DNA of 64,000 nt from assembly GCA_021647885.1 (NCBI GenBank), contig JAKITV010000003.1:1-64000 (forward strand), given 5' to 3'. Positions 44,707 to 54,353 of this stretch are shown here, piece by piece. Both the position numbers and the translations under genes were made by a program. Numbering within the stretch: position 1 is the stretch's first letter; the number at the start of each line of letters is the position of its first letter. Below the pieces are notes generated by a model, which had not been told where the DNA came from, searched no databases, and worked only from the letters and a program-made list of their open reading frames with translations. Source of the DNA: Flavobacteriaceae bacterium (GTDB taxonomy: Bacteria > Bacteroidota > Bacteroidia > Flavobacteriales > Flavobacteriaceae).

Positions 44707-45993
44707 ATGGATAACCTTTTAAAACTTAACAATATATCTTTTTCAGATAATGGTAGAAAAGTTAATTATGATTATTCTTTTGATAATAAATTAAAAAAAT
44801 ATTTTAATATAGACCAACCGTTTTATGTAAAATATGACTTAGATGTTAGTGAAGTTCCCAAAAGCATTTTAGTAATCCCATTCCTATCAAATATGCTTAC
44901 AATTTCTTGGTTTGCTGGTTTTGACATTGAAGTACAAGAAGTAGATGAGGATTTTTATGATGCTATGAAGCTTGTTAAAATTGAGTTTGAAAAGCAATTT
45001 TCAGAGTATGAATTAATAGGTAATTTAATTGCAAAACAACTAGTAAAAAATATAATAAATGGTAATAATAATGCAATGCTTTTTAGTGGAGGCATTGATG
45101 CTTATGCTACTTATATAAGAATTCATAACAAAATTCCCGATTTAGTAACCATTTTAGGTGCTGATATTGAAATAGATGACCAATCACAATGGAATGCATT
45201 CACCGATTTTATAGAAAACGAAAAACTTTTACAAGAAAACAAAAAACAATATATAGAAACTAATGTTAGAAATTTTTACACCTATCAAATAGAGCTATTG
45301 CTTAAAGATATTGGCTGGTGGGGAAAAGTACAACACGGTTTATCATTGATTGGGTCTCTTGCTCCTATTTCATATATAAACTCATATGCCAATATTTACA
45401 TTGCATCATCATATACAGAACATATTGATATTGCTTGGGGTTCTACACCACAAATTGATGAAAAAATATCTTGGGCTTCAATTAAAGTCTTTCATGACGG
45501 TTTTGAACTAAAAAGACAGGATAAAGTTGATTTAATAACAAAATTTTCAACTGACACAGATACAAATTTCAAACTTCGTGTATGCTATTCAGAGCTTAGA
45601 GAAGGCTTTAATTGTAGTAATTGTGAAAAATGTTTTAGAACTATCCTCGGAATTATTTTATCTGGGAGAAACCCGAACGCTTTTGGCTTTAAAGTGAAGA
45701 AGGAATTTTATCCAGAAATTTTCAAAATATTAAACTCGTCGTCATTTTCAAAAGGCACTCAATATTTTTGGTGGGAATTAATGGAGAAAGCGAAAACGAC
45801 AAATGAATACTTTATCCTTGAAGATAAAAAATATGAATCATCTTATTTAGAAAGAATTAAAAACGGTGAATTAGATTTAATGTTCAATAAAAACCTTAAT
45901 AAAGCTAAAAAAATTGACACAAATAAATACAAATTCATTCTTCGAAATAAATTTCCATTATTTTTCAAACTATATAAAAGAATCAGATATTAA
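44707..45993 (+). CDS. PP-loop-like ATP-utilising protein of a polysaccharide locus
   Basis: 428 residues, cytosolic. AMLFSGGIDAYATY (about residues 119-132) resembles the PP-loop (SGGxDS) of N-type ATP pyrophosphatases such as QueC and asparagine synthase. ELREGFNCSNCEKCFRTI (about 296-313) supplies a three-Cys cluster that could bind zinc. The first 100 residues form a separate domain with no match I know. Proteins of this pattern occur in capsule loci, and the chemistry may be an amidation or ligation of a sugar. Substrate unknown. The usual Ser after the Asp of the PP-loop is Ala here. Confidence 0.6.
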   Translation: MDNLLKLNNISFSDNGRKVNYDYSFDNKLKKYFNIDQPFYVKYDLDVSEVPKSILVIPFLSNMLTISWFAGFDIEVQEVDEDFYDAMKLVKIEFEKQFSEYELIGNLIAKQLVKNIINGNNNAMLFSGGIDAYATYIRIHNKIPDLVTILGADIEIDDQSQWNAFTDFIENEKLLQENKKQYIETNVRNFYTYQIELLLKDIGWWGKVQHGLSLIGSLAPISYINSYANIYIASSYTEHIDIAWGSTPQIDEKISWASIKVFHDGFELKRQDKVDLITKFSTDTDTNFKLRVCYSELREGFNCSNCEKCFRTILGIILSGRNPNAFGFKVKKEFYPEIFKILNSSSFSKGTQYFWWELMEKAKTTNEYFILEDKKYESSYLERIKNGELDLMFNKNLNKAKKIDTNKYKFILRNKFPLFFKLYKRIRY

Positions 45994-45999
45994 AAAATT

Positions 46000-46974
46000 A
46001 TGAAGTATGGACTATTAAAATATGATGAAAACAAGCGGTTTTTCAATGTTGGGGATAACATACAAAGTTTAGCGGCTAAACAATTTTTGCCCAAAGTTGA
46101 TGTGTTTTTGAATAGAGAAAGATTAGGAAAATACAAAGGCGAAAAAACTAAACTTATTGCAAATGGTTGGTTCACTCATAATATTCATAATTGGGTTCCC
46201 TCAGATGATATTGATCCTCTTTTTGTGTCTTTCCACATGAATAACACAGCAGCTCCTTTCATGTTGAGTAGCCAAGGTATTTCTTATTTAAAAAAGCATG
46301 AGCCCATTGGATGTAGAGATCAATTTACTGTAGATATACTAAAAGCAAAAGGAATCGATGCTTATTTTACTGGGTGTTTAACGCTTACATTGGATACTTA
46401 TAAAGTTGACGATTCTGAAAGGAATGAAACTATTTATATTGTAGATCCGCTTTATAATTATCCGAGAAAAGAGAAAGTTTTTTACAACTTTAAAGCTTTT
46501 ATAAGAAGCATATTAAACGGAAAAATTTTAAACTTAGGTAAAAAAGACAAGCATATTAAAAAATTTATAGATAAAGAGCTTATTAAATCTGCAATATTTA
46601 TAAATCAAGAACCTCCTTCAAATACATATACTGATGAAGAAAAATTTGAAATGGCAGAATCGCTTTTAAAAAAGTATGCAAGAGCAAAATTAGTGATTAC
46701 ATCAAGAATACATTGTGCATTACCATGCCTAGCCCTAGGCACTCCCGTTATATTTGTTAATGGGTTTGATAGCTTTGTTGATTCTTGTCGCTTTGATGGT
46801 ATATTAGACCTTTTTAACAGAATAGATGTTAATGCAAAAACAGGCGATTACAAAGCAAATTTTGATTTAAAAGGTAAAATTGATAAAAATACAATGGTCA
46901 AGAACTTTGAGAAACATCATAAGTTAGCCAGCCCTCTAAAGAAAAGATGCAGAGACTTTATTAATAATCTGTAA
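46000..46974 (+). CDS. Polysaccharide pyruvyl transferase family protein
   Basis: 324 residues of the WcaK/CsaB fold (GT-B-like). The start YGLLKYDENKRFFNVGDNIQS, GCRDQFTVDILKAKGIDAYFTGCLTLTL in the middle and VITSRIHCALPCLALGTPVIFVN near the end are typical. The family transfers a pyruvyl ketal from phosphoenolpyruvate to a sugar, giving an acidic group. It lies 6 bp after the PP-loop-like gene, so both may act on the same residue. Confidence 0.82.
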   Translation: MKYGLLKYDENKRFFNVGDNIQSLAAKQFLPKVDVFLNRERLGKYKGEKTKLIANGWFTHNIHNWVPSDDIDPLFVSFHMNNTAAPFMLSSQGISYLKKHEPIGCRDQFTVDILKAKGIDAYFTGCLTLTLDTYKVDDSERNETIYIVDPLYNYPRKEKVFYNFKAFIRSILNGKILNLGKKDKHIKKFIDKELIKSAIFINQEPPSNTYTDEEKFEMAESLLKKYARAKLVITSRIHCALPCLALGTPVIFVNGFDSFVDSCRFDGILDLFNRIDVNAKTGDYKANFDLKGKIDKNTMVKNFEKHHKLASPLKKRCRDFINNL

Positions 46975-47006
46975 AATTTGAATATACCATTAATTAAAGC
47001 GTATTA

Positions 47007-48113
47007 ATGAAACTACTTTATATTACAAATCAAATATGTGGTTCAGGTGGTTTAGAACGTGTTTTATCTATCAAAGCCAGTTACCTAGCTGATAAGTTAG
47101 GGTATAATGTTCATGTCGTTACTCTTAATCAAAATGATGCACCTCTTTTTTATAAATTTAGCGATAAATTAAAATACCACGATATTACAGTTAATGGGAA
47201 CTATCTTCAGTATTTTATTAAATATCGTAACTGCCTAAAATCAATAATTAATACCATACAGCCAGATATAATATCTGTTTGTGATGATGGTCTTAAAGGT
47301 TTTTTTGTTCCAAAAATAATTCATAAGCCATGTATTATGATTTATGAAAGACATGCTTCAAAAAATATTTTCAAGAAAACAGATACTCCTAATATTTTAC
47401 AAAAAATAAAATATAAAGTGATTGATATAATGATGCACTATGGTGCTAAAAATTATGATGCTTTTGTTGTATTAACAAATTATAATACGAATGAATGGAA
47501 GCTGGATAATCTAACAGTTATTGCCAACCCCCTTTCTTTTTATCCTAACACTTTATCTAATGGTAATAATAAAAAAGTGATTACTGTTGGAAACCATGGC
47601 TATCAGAAAGGATTGGATAGGTTGCTTCAAATATGGGAACGTGTTTCAGATAAGTTTCCCGAATGGAAACTTGATGTATATGGTAAGATTGATAAAAATG
47701 AAACTTATATAGCCTTAGCAAAAAAATTAAATATAGATAATAGTGTTAATTTTCACAATCCTGTAAAAAACATAGGAGATAAGTACCAAGAAGCTTCAAT
47801 TTACGCGATGACATCTAGATCTGAAGGTTTTGGCATGGTTTTAATTGAAGGAATGGCTTATGGACTCCCTTGTATTTCTTTTGATTGCCCAAGTGGACCA
47901 AGAGACATCATAACTGATAAAGAAAGTGGCTTTTTAATATTAAATGGAGATATTGAAACATATACTGACAAATTAATCTTGCTAATAGAAAATAATTTAT
48001 TACGATTACAAATGGGTAAAAAAGCAAGAGAAAAAGCAAAGAAATATTTACCTGAAAATATAGTACCACAATGGCACGATCTATTTTTAAGCCTAATTAA
48101 ACTAAAGCTATGA
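47007..48113 (+). CDS. Glycosyltransferase family 4
   Basis: 368 residues, GT-B fold. The N-terminal NQICGSGGLERVLSIKASYLADKLG loop and the C-terminal donor-site motif SRSEGFGMVLIEGMAYGLPCISFDC with its EX7E pair place it in GT4. GPRDIITDKESGFLI follows. It adds one sugar to the lipid-linked repeat unit; which sugar is unknown. The stop overlaps the next start by 4 bp. Confidence 0.9.
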   Translation: MKLLYITNQICGSGGLERVLSIKASYLADKLGYNVHVVTLNQNDAPLFYKFSDKLKYHDITVNGNYLQYFIKYRNCLKSIINTIQPDIISVCDDGLKGFFVPKIIHKPCIMIYERHASKNIFKKTDTPNILQKIKYKVIDIMMHYGAKNYDAFVVLTNYNTNEWKLDNLTVIANPLSFYPNTLSNGNNKKVITVGNHGYQKGLDRLLQIWERVSDKFPEWKLDVYGKIDKNETYIALAKKLNIDNSVNFHNPVKNIGDKYQEASIYAMTSRSEGFGMVLIEGMAYGLPCISFDCPSGPRDIITDKESGFLILNGDIETYTDKLILLIENNLLRLQMGKKAREKAKKYLPENIVPQWHDLFLSLIKLKL

Positions 48114-49318
48114 AAAAAATATTATTAATAATGCCATATGGTAGTGTTGGAGGAATGGAAAGATTAGCCTTATCATTTTACAAACATTATCTCAGTAAAG
48201 GATATAAAGTAAAGGCACTTAAATTTATAAAATTAAAAACTGATATAATAAATTTTGGAAAGAATGAACTCTACCTAAAATCATATGATTTCAGTTCAAT
48301 GTCGAAAATTGAACGAAGTCTTTTTTATATAACTACTCCATGGCTTATAAGAAAAATAATAAAAAAAGAAAAAATCACACATAGCATTTCATTTGGAGAT
48401 ATGGCAAATTTATTTAGTTCATTAACTTTAACTAAAGAATTTAAAATTGCCAGTATACATGCTCTAAAAAGTGTTGAATTTGTTAATCAGTCTTTATTTA
48501 ATTCTATTTTTAAAATAAGTTATAAAACATCGTACTATTTTCTTGATAAAGTTGTGTGTATAAGTAAAGATATCAAAGAAGATTTAATAAGAAAGTGTAA
48601 TTTTAAATTTGTTGATAAGCTAGAAATTATTTATAACCCTCACGATTTAGACGAAATCAATAAATTATCTAAATTACCTATTGAGAAAGACAAAGAAAAT
48701 AGTCTTTTTTCTAAAAAAACAATTCTATTTTTAGGTAGATTATCTATTCAAAAATCTCCATGGCATCTTATAAAAGCATTTTCTTTAGTGTTAAAAAATC
48801 ATCCAGATGTAAAACTTATATTTATTGGAGATGGTGACCCTAATGTAGAAAAATATTTAAATGGTTTAATTAAGGAATTAAAAATTTCAAACTATGTATT
48901 TTTCTTAGGAAGAAAGAGTAATCCTTATAAGTATTTAGCTAAAGCGAAAGTATTAGCTTTATCCTCTCATTACGAAGGTACACCAAATGTAATTGTAGAG
49001 TCTATTTGTGTCGATACACCCATAGTATCTTCATTTTGTACTAGAGGGATTACTGAATTAATGGGAGTAAAAGATTATAATGAGATACAAAAAAACACAC
49101 AATTGGAATCCGGAATTGTAACACCAAATCTTTTTAATGGAAAATTGGGAATTCCTAGTGATAATAATTTTATAGAGGAAGAAAAACAGTTAGCTAAAGC
49201 ACTTTCTACTGTACTTTCATCAGATATACATAAAGAAATATTAAAGAGTAACAAGAATGTTTTATTGTCTAAGTTTGATATAGAAAAAGTTACAAAAAAA
49301 TATCTAATTAAAAAATAA
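48110..49318 (+). CDS. Glycosyltransferase family 4
   Basis: 402 residues, GT-B. PYGSVGGMERLALSFYKHYLSKGYK at the start, FLGRLSIQKSPWHLIKAF in the hinge and SSHYEGTPNVIVESICVDTPIVSS (EX7E) at the donor site. Adds another sugar of the repeat unit. Overlaps the preceding glycosyltransferase by 4 bp. Confidence 0.9.
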   Translation: MKKILLIMPYGSVGGMERLALSFYKHYLSKGYKVKALKFIKLKTDIINFGKNELYLKSYDFSSMSKIERSLFYITTPWLIRKIIKKEKITHSISFGDMANLFSSLTLTKEFKIASIHALKSVEFVNQSLFNSIFKISYKTSYYFLDKVVCISKDIKEDLIRKCNFKFVDKLEIIYNPHDLDEINKLSKLPIEKDKENSLFSKKTILFLGRLSIQKSPWHLIKAFSLVLKNHPDVKLIFIGDGDPNVEKYLNGLIKELKISNYVFFLGRKSNPYKYLAKAKVLALSSHYEGTPNVIVESICVDTPIVSSFCTRGITELMGVKDYNEIQKNTQLESGIVTPNLFNGKLGIPSDNNFIEEEKQLAKALSTVLSSDIHKEILKSNKNVLLSKFDIEKVTKKYLIKK

Positions 49319-49341
49319 TAATTTAATTCACAAATTATACA

Positions 49342-50772
49342 ATGCTATTTAATTCATTTGAATTTTTAATTTTTTTGCCTACAGTATTTTTACTGTATTG
49401 GTTTGTTTTTAAGAAGAAATTAAGCTGGCAAAATTTATTGATATTAGTAGTCAGCTATGTTTTTTATGCTTGGTGGGATTGGCGATTTTTATCATTAATT
49501 ATTTTTAGTTCAATAATTGATTATACATGTGGATTGCAAATTGAAAAGGCACAACTTAAAAATAAACGGAAGCTTTGGCTAGCAATTAGTATGTTGGTTA
49601 ATTTAGGGTTTTTAGGAGTATTTAAATATTTTAATTTTTTTTCAGAATCTTTAGCCGAAGCCTTTTTAAAACTAGGGTATGAGTTTGATGCATTAACTTT
49701 AAATGTAATACTCCCTGTAGGTATAAGTTTTTATACCTTCCAAACTATGAGTTACACTATTGATGTTTATCGAAATAAATTAAAGCCTACAAAAGATATT
49801 ATTGCATTTTTTGCCTTTGTTAGTTTTTTCCCACAACTAGTAGCTGGACCAATAGAAAGAGCTACAAATTTATTACCACAGTTTTATAAAAAAAGAAAGT
49901 TTAATTATACTAATGCCGTCGATGGATTAAGACAAATTTTATGGGGTTTATTCAAGAAAATTGTTATAGCTGATAACTGTGCACTAATTGTAAATCAAGT
50001 ATTTGAAAATCAAGGCGAATACAATTCAAGTTCTTTAATAATTGCAGCAGTATTCTTTGCTTTTCAAATTTATGGTGATTTTTCAGGGTACTCCGATATA
50101 GCAATTGGTACTGCTAGGTTATTTGGGTTTAATTTAATGCAAAACTTTGCCTTCCCCTATTTTTCTAGAGACATTGCCGAGTTTTGGAGGCGTTGGCATA
50201 TATCATTATCGACTTGGTTTAGAGATTATTTATATATACCATTAGGTGGTAGCAAAGGTGGGACAAAAATGAAAATCCGTAATACATTTGCTATATTTTT
50301 AGTGAGTGGATTTTGGCATGGTGCTAATTGGACCTTTTTGGCTTGGGGATTTTTAAATGCATTATATTTTCTTCCCTTGCTCCTACTCAATAAAAACAGA
50401 ACCAATACCAATGTTGTGGCCGAAGGGAAAATATTTATCAATCTAAAAGAAATATTTCAAATAAGCATTACATTTATATTAACTCTTTTTGCTTGGATTT
50501 TCTTTAGAGCAGAATCAATTGGTAAAGCAATAGAATATATAAAAGCTATTTTTACGAAAACATTAATCAGTTTTCCGACTATTGATATAAAACCCTTTAT
50601 TTTTATATTCATTTTAGTATTTGTTGAATGGTTACAAAGAGAACAGCAACATGGGTTGGCAATTCATAATATAAAACAAGCCTCAATTCGCTGGAGCATT
50701 TATGCATTAATTTTCTGCATAATACTACTCTTTGGTGCACAATCGCAATCATTCATTTATTTTCAGTTTTGA
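49342..50772 (+). CDS. MBOAT-family O-acyltransferase
   Basis: 476 residues, about 11 transmembrane segments. The LLILVVSYVFYAWWDWRF start, GPIERATNLLPQF, FWRRWHISLSTWFRDYLYIPLGGS and the conserved His of FWHGANWTFLAWG are the AlgI/DltB-type signature. It carries an acyl group across the membrane for O-acylation of the sugar polymer. It is followed after 1 bp by an SGNH-like periplasmic partner, the usual two-part arrangement. Confidence 0.93.
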   Translation: MLFNSFEFLIFLPTVFLLYWFVFKKKLSWQNLLILVVSYVFYAWWDWRFLSLIIFSSIIDYTCGLQIEKAQLKNKRKLWLAISMLVNLGFLGVFKYFNFFSESLAEAFLKLGYEFDALTLNVILPVGISFYTFQTMSYTIDVYRNKLKPTKDIIAFFAFVSFFPQLVAGPIERATNLLPQFYKKRKFNYTNAVDGLRQILWGLFKKIVIADNCALIVNQVFENQGEYNSSSLIIAAVFFAFQIYGDFSGYSDIAIGTARLFGFNLMQNFAFPYFSRDIAEFWRRWHISLSTWFRDYLYIPLGGSKGGTKMKIRNTFAIFLVSGFWHGANWTFLAWGFLNALYFLPLLLLNKNRTNTNVVAEGKIFINLKEIFQISITFILTLFAWIFFRAESIGKAIEYIKAIFTKTLISFPTIDIKPFIFIFILVFVEWLQREQQHGLAIHNIKQASIRWSIYALIFCIILLFGAQSQSFIYFQF

Positions 50773-50773
50773 T

Positions 50774-51706
50774 ATGAAAAAGTTTTTAATCAAATCATTG
50801 TTGTTTTTTGTGCTAGTTGTTAGTATTGTTTCAATTATATTGATAACATCTGGAGGTTATGTGGATTACTTTTATGAAAAATTCACTACACCAAATGCCA
50901 GCTCAATGATAATTGGAGATTCAAGAAGTATGCAAGGTATTCAGCCATCAATAATAAACAACTATTTTGCAAATGGAGAATATGAAATCCCGATGTTGAA
51001 TTATAGTTTTACCATTGCTCAAATATCATATGGCCCTTTATATACCGAAAGTATAAAGAAGAAACTTGATAGTACAACAAAAAACGGATTATTTATTGTT
51101 ACTGTTAATCCATGGGTTTTATCTACAAGAGAAGAAGATGATGAAGAAAAGGGTGTGTTTTTTGAAAAAGGAATGCCTCCTCACAATATGGAGTTTGTTA
51201 ATCATAACCCAAATTTCGAATATTTCATTAAAAATTTCAATTACTTTCATTTTAAATCCATTATAAGAAGAACATCAAAAATGCATAAAGATGGTTGGCT
51301 AGAAGAATCTAATTTACCCAAGGATAGTACAATGTTAAATGAATGGAAAAAAAATCAGGTAATAATGTATAAAGATTTTGCTTCTAGATGGGTGAAATCT
51401 GAATTTAGATTACGAAGTTTAGAACAATTGGTTAAATATTTAGATTTGTATGGTGATATTATATTATTAAGGATGCCAATAGACCAAAAAATAATTGAGG
51501 TAGAAAAACAATACTGGGGAGATTTTGATAAGGATATCGAACATATATCTAAAAAAACCAATACAATTTATATTAATTTCTCACAGAGTTTTGAAATGTA
51601 TAAAACCTATGACGGAAATCATTTAGATAAATATGGAGGAGTAGATTTTACTAAACATCTTTGTGATTCAATCGTTTATAAACTAAATAATTCATTAATT
51701 CGATAA
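50774..51706 (+). CDS. SGNH-fold partner of the MBOAT acyltransferase
   Basis: 310 residues from the ATG at 50774 (MKKFLIKSLLFFVLVVS), 1 bp after the MBOAT stop. An in-frame ATG 42 bp earlier overlaps the MBOAT gene and adds no hydrophobic lead, so I reject it. One N-terminal transmembrane helix anchors a periplasmic domain. GDSRSMQGI (about residue 45) holds the Ser block and YDGNHLDKYGG (about 285-290) the DxxH block of an SGNH/AlgX-like hydrolase fold. It probably finishes transfer of the acyl group to the polymer. Confidence 0.75.
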   Translation: MKKFLIKSLLFFVLVVSIVSIILITSGGYVDYFYEKFTTPNASSMIIGDSRSMQGIQPSIINNYFANGEYEIPMLNYSFTIAQISYGPLYTESIKKKLDSTTKNGLFIVTVNPWVLSTREEDDEEKGVFFEKGMPPHNMEFVNHNPNFEYFIKNFNYFHFKSIIRRTSKMHKDGWLEESNLPKDSTMLNEWKKNQVIMYKDFASRWVKSEFRLRSLEQLVKYLDLYGDIILLRMPIDQKIIEVEKQYWGDFDKDIEHISKKTNTIYINFSQSFEMYKTYDGNHLDKYGGVDFTKHLCDSIVYKLNNSLIR

Positions 51707-52797
51707 TGATAGATTTTTTTCCAATAGAATATTACTACGCTATTTATATTAATCTATCATTGTTCATTATTTTATTCACAGTATTACATACACTAGCATT
51801 AAAGATCGATGATCCTAAAAATATTAGGTATCTTAATGCTATGGGAGCTTTTCTTCTTATTTTTATTGTTATTTATATGGGTTTACGCCCTATTAGTGGG
51901 GCTTTTACTGATATGGTTACCTATGCAGCTCATTTTAACAGATATGCCAATGGGTATCCTATTATTGTAGATACTGATATTGGGTTTCATCTCTTCATGA
52001 AATTTTCTTCTCAATTTATGTCTGCAAATATTTTCTTTTTATTGTGTTCATTTATGTATATCTACCCTATGTATTTTATATCAAAAAAGTTTTTTGATAA
52101 GTATTGGTTTTTCTCATTTATAATGCTTGTTGTGTCATTTTCATTTTGGCCTTATGGAGTTAATGGGATTAGAAATGGCATTGCAACTTCATTCTTTTTA
52201 CTAGCCTTTGCATTTCATGAAAAAAAAATATTAATGATTCTTTTTATGGTTTTAGCCTGCCTATCCCATAAAACACTATTACTGCCTACATTAGCTTATA
52301 TTATAACTCTCATACATAATAACCCTAAAACATATTTAAAAACATGGCTTATTACAATTCCGTTGTCTTTGTTTCTCGGAAGTGTATGGATATCATTATT
52401 TTCAAGTCTGGGTTTTGCCGATGACAGATTAGGAGGTTATCTAACTGGTAAAGCTGATGCTCAATTTGAAGATTTAAGTTTTAGATGGGATTTTTTAATA
52501 TATAGTGGCTCAGCTGTTTTTACAGGTTGGTTTTTTATTTTCAAAAAGGGTTTTAAAGATGTATATTATAATAGATTGCTTAACATTTATTTAATCGCAA
52601 ATTCATTTTGGATATTAGTTATTCGGGCAAATTTTTCTAATCGATTTGCTTATATTTCTTGGTTTATGATAGGCATTATTATTATTTACCCATTTTTAAA
52701 ACAACAATTCTATAAAAATCAAAACCTAGTAATTGGTAGAGTATTAATGCTATATTTTTCCTTCACCTATTTTATGTACTATATTTATTATTCATAA
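51706..52797 (+). CDS. EpsG-like polysaccharide polymerase
   Basis: 363 residues with about ten transmembrane segments. The YMGLRPISGAFTDMVTYAAHFNRY stretch and the YGVNGIRNGIATSFFLLAFAF motif match EpsG/Wzy-type polymerases, which join repeat units on the periplasmic face. It is the only polymerase-like gene seen in the cluster. Its ATG shares a base with the TAA stop of the SGNH gene. Confidence 0.8.
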   Translation: MIDFFPIEYYYAIYINLSLFIILFTVLHTLALKIDDPKNIRYLNAMGAFLLIFIVIYMGLRPISGAFTDMVTYAAHFNRYANGYPIIVDTDIGFHLFMKFSSQFMSANIFFLLCSFMYIYPMYFISKKFFDKYWFFSFIMLVVSFSFWPYGVNGIRNGIATSFFLLAFAFHEKKILMILFMVLACLSHKTLLLPTLAYIITLIHNNPKTYLKTWLITIPLSLFLGSVWISLFSSLGFADDRLGGYLTGKADAQFEDLSFRWDFLIYSGSAVFTGWFFIFKKGFKDVYYNRLLNIYLIANSFWILVIRANFSNRFAYISWFMIGIIIIYPFLKQQFYKNQNLVIGRVLMLYFSFTYFMYYIYYS

Positions 52798-52813
52798 TAA
52801 ACATTTAGAATAA

Positions 52814-53713
52814 ATGAAAAAAATAACAGTTTTCACTCCAACTTTCAATCGAGCTTATTGTTTAGGACAGTGCTATAACAGTTTGACTCAACAAACCAAC
52901 AAAGATTTCACATGGCTTATTATAGATGATGGCTCTACTGATGACACGAAAAAGTTAGTAAATAATTGGATAACTGAACACAAAATTGACATCATTTATC
53001 ATTTTCAAGAAAATCAAGGAATGCACGGTGCTCACAATGCAGCTTACCGTCTTATTGAAACAGAATTAAATGTTTGTGTAGATTCGGATGATTTTATGCC
53101 AGACGATGCCATTGAAAAAATACTATCCTTATGGGAACAATATGGAAACGAAAAATATGCAGGTCTATTAGGATTAGATATTGATAGAAACAATAAAATT
53201 ATCGGCACCCCTTTTCCTGACGGACTTAAAAAATGTAAATACTATCAATTAAAAAGCAGGTATGGTGTAATTGGAGATAAGAAATTTGTTTACCGTACAG
53301 ATGTAATTAAAAAGTACCCAGAATATCCTATATTTAAAGAAGAACGATTTGTTCCTCTTGGATATAAATATATGCTAATAGATCAAGATTATTGGCTGTT
53401 ATGCTTCAATGAAGTTTTTTGTAATGTAGAGTATATGGAAGATGGTTCAAGCTTAAATATTATTAAACAATACAAGAGAAATCCCAGAGGGTTTGCACAC
53501 GAACGAAAAGAAAGAATGAAACATTCTTATACATTTAAAGAGAGATTTAAAAATGCAATTCATTATGTGTCAAGTAGTATTATGATAAAAAATTGGAAAT
53601 TTTTGTTTGAATCTCCTAAAAAATTATTAACATTTGTAGCTATTCCTTTTGGGATAGTTTTTTACTTCTATATAATGAATACCGCTAAAAAAGGTGTAAT
53701 GCAAAAAAGGTAA
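52814..53713 (+). CDS. Glycosyltransferase family 2
   Basis: 299 residues, GT-A fold. TVFTPTFNRAYCLGQCYNSL, DDGSTDDTKKLV and the metal-binding VDSDDFMPDDAI are present, then LLCFNEVFCNVEYMEDGSS. The C-terminus has a hydrophobic helix (LTFVAIPFGIVFYFYIM), suggesting membrane association. It transfers a sugar in repeat-unit assembly. Confidence 0.9.
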   Translation: MKKITVFTPTFNRAYCLGQCYNSLTQQTNKDFTWLIIDDGSTDDTKKLVNNWITEHKIDIIYHFQENQGMHGAHNAAYRLIETELNVCVDSDDFMPDDAIEKILSLWEQYGNEKYAGLLGLDIDRNNKIIGTPFPDGLKKCKYYQLKSRYGVIGDKKFVYRTDVIKKYPEYPIFKEERFVPLGYKYMLIDQDYWLLCFNEVFCNVEYMEDGSSLNIIKQYKRNPRGFAHERKERMKHSYTFKERFKNAIHYVSSSIMIKNWKFLFESPKKLLTFVAIPFGIVFYFYIMNTAKKGVMQKR

Positions 53714-53723
53714 TATTTTAACT

Positions 53724-54293
53724 ATGAGATCAGGTAGAGAAAAGATTCAGAAAATAAAATGGTTTATAAATATATTAGTCAAACTAAACAGTATTATTCC
53801 AAATTTTATCAATAAAAGACTGTTTCTTTATTCTAGAAATTTGCCTGGCAATTTAGGATTATTATTAAGGTATATAGCTTTTAAAAATTTAGCAAAACAA
53901 TGTGGAGAAAACGTATCCATTCAACAAGGGGTTTATTTAAAAGGTATTCACAAAATTTCTATAGGCTCTAATGTAAGTATTCATTCTATGTGCTATTTAG
54001 ATGGAACTGGTGGCCTTAAGATAGGAAATAATGTATCAATTGCACATGCAAGTACTATAATGACTACTAGCCATACTTGGAGAGATCTTAAAATCCCAAT
54101 AAAATATAATGAAGCTACAGAAGCTCCCGTAATTATTAAAGATGATGTTTGGATAGGTTGTGGATGTAGAATCTTGTCTGGCGTGACTATTAATACTCGC
54201 TCAATTATAGCCGCAGGTGCTGTAGTAACAAAAAATATAGAATCAAATTCCATTTCAGGAGGGGTTCCAGCCAAATTTCTAAAAGAAATATAA
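53724..54293 (+). CDS. Hexapeptide-repeat O-acetyltransferase
   Basis: 189 residues. The left-handed beta-helix starts about residue 65 (GENVSIQQGVYLKGI, IGSNVSIHSMCYL, IGNNVSIAHASTI). MTTSHTW contains the likely catalytic His, and DVWIGCGCRILSGVTIN, IIAAGAVVTKNI and GVPAKFLK are classical of the LbH acetyltransferases of the maltose/galactoside group. It probably acetylates a sugar of the repeat unit. Last gene of the first plus-strand block; a bidirectional hairpin follows. Confidence 0.88.
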   Translation: MRSGREKIQKIKWFINILVKLNSIIPNFINKRLFLYSRNLPGNLGLLLRYIAFKNLAKQCGENVSIQQGVYLKGIHKISIGSNVSIHSMCYLDGTGGLKIGNNVSIAHASTIMTTSHTWRDLKIPIKYNEATEAPVIIKDDVWIGCGCRILSGVTINTRSIIAAGAVVTKNIESNSISGGVPAKFLKEI

Positions 54294-54298
54294 ATTTA

Positions 54299-54329
54299 AA
54301 AGAGCTGTAATATACAATTACAACTCTTT
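54299..54329. terminator. Bidirectional terminator between convergent genes
   Basis: AAAGAG-TGTAAT pairs with ATTACA-CTCTTT around a 5-nt loop, with one mismatch; A-runs and T-runs on both sides. It serves the acetyltransferase gene and the beta-helix lipoprotein gene. Confidence 0.75.
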
Positions 54330-54353
54330 AAAATGCTCAATAACTTAAATCTA

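Noticed and set aside
50732-50773. Earlier start of the SGNH gene overlapping the MBOAT gene
   Set aside because: The extension precedes a good membrane-anchor start (MKKFLIK) and would need a 41-bp overlap for no visible purpose.
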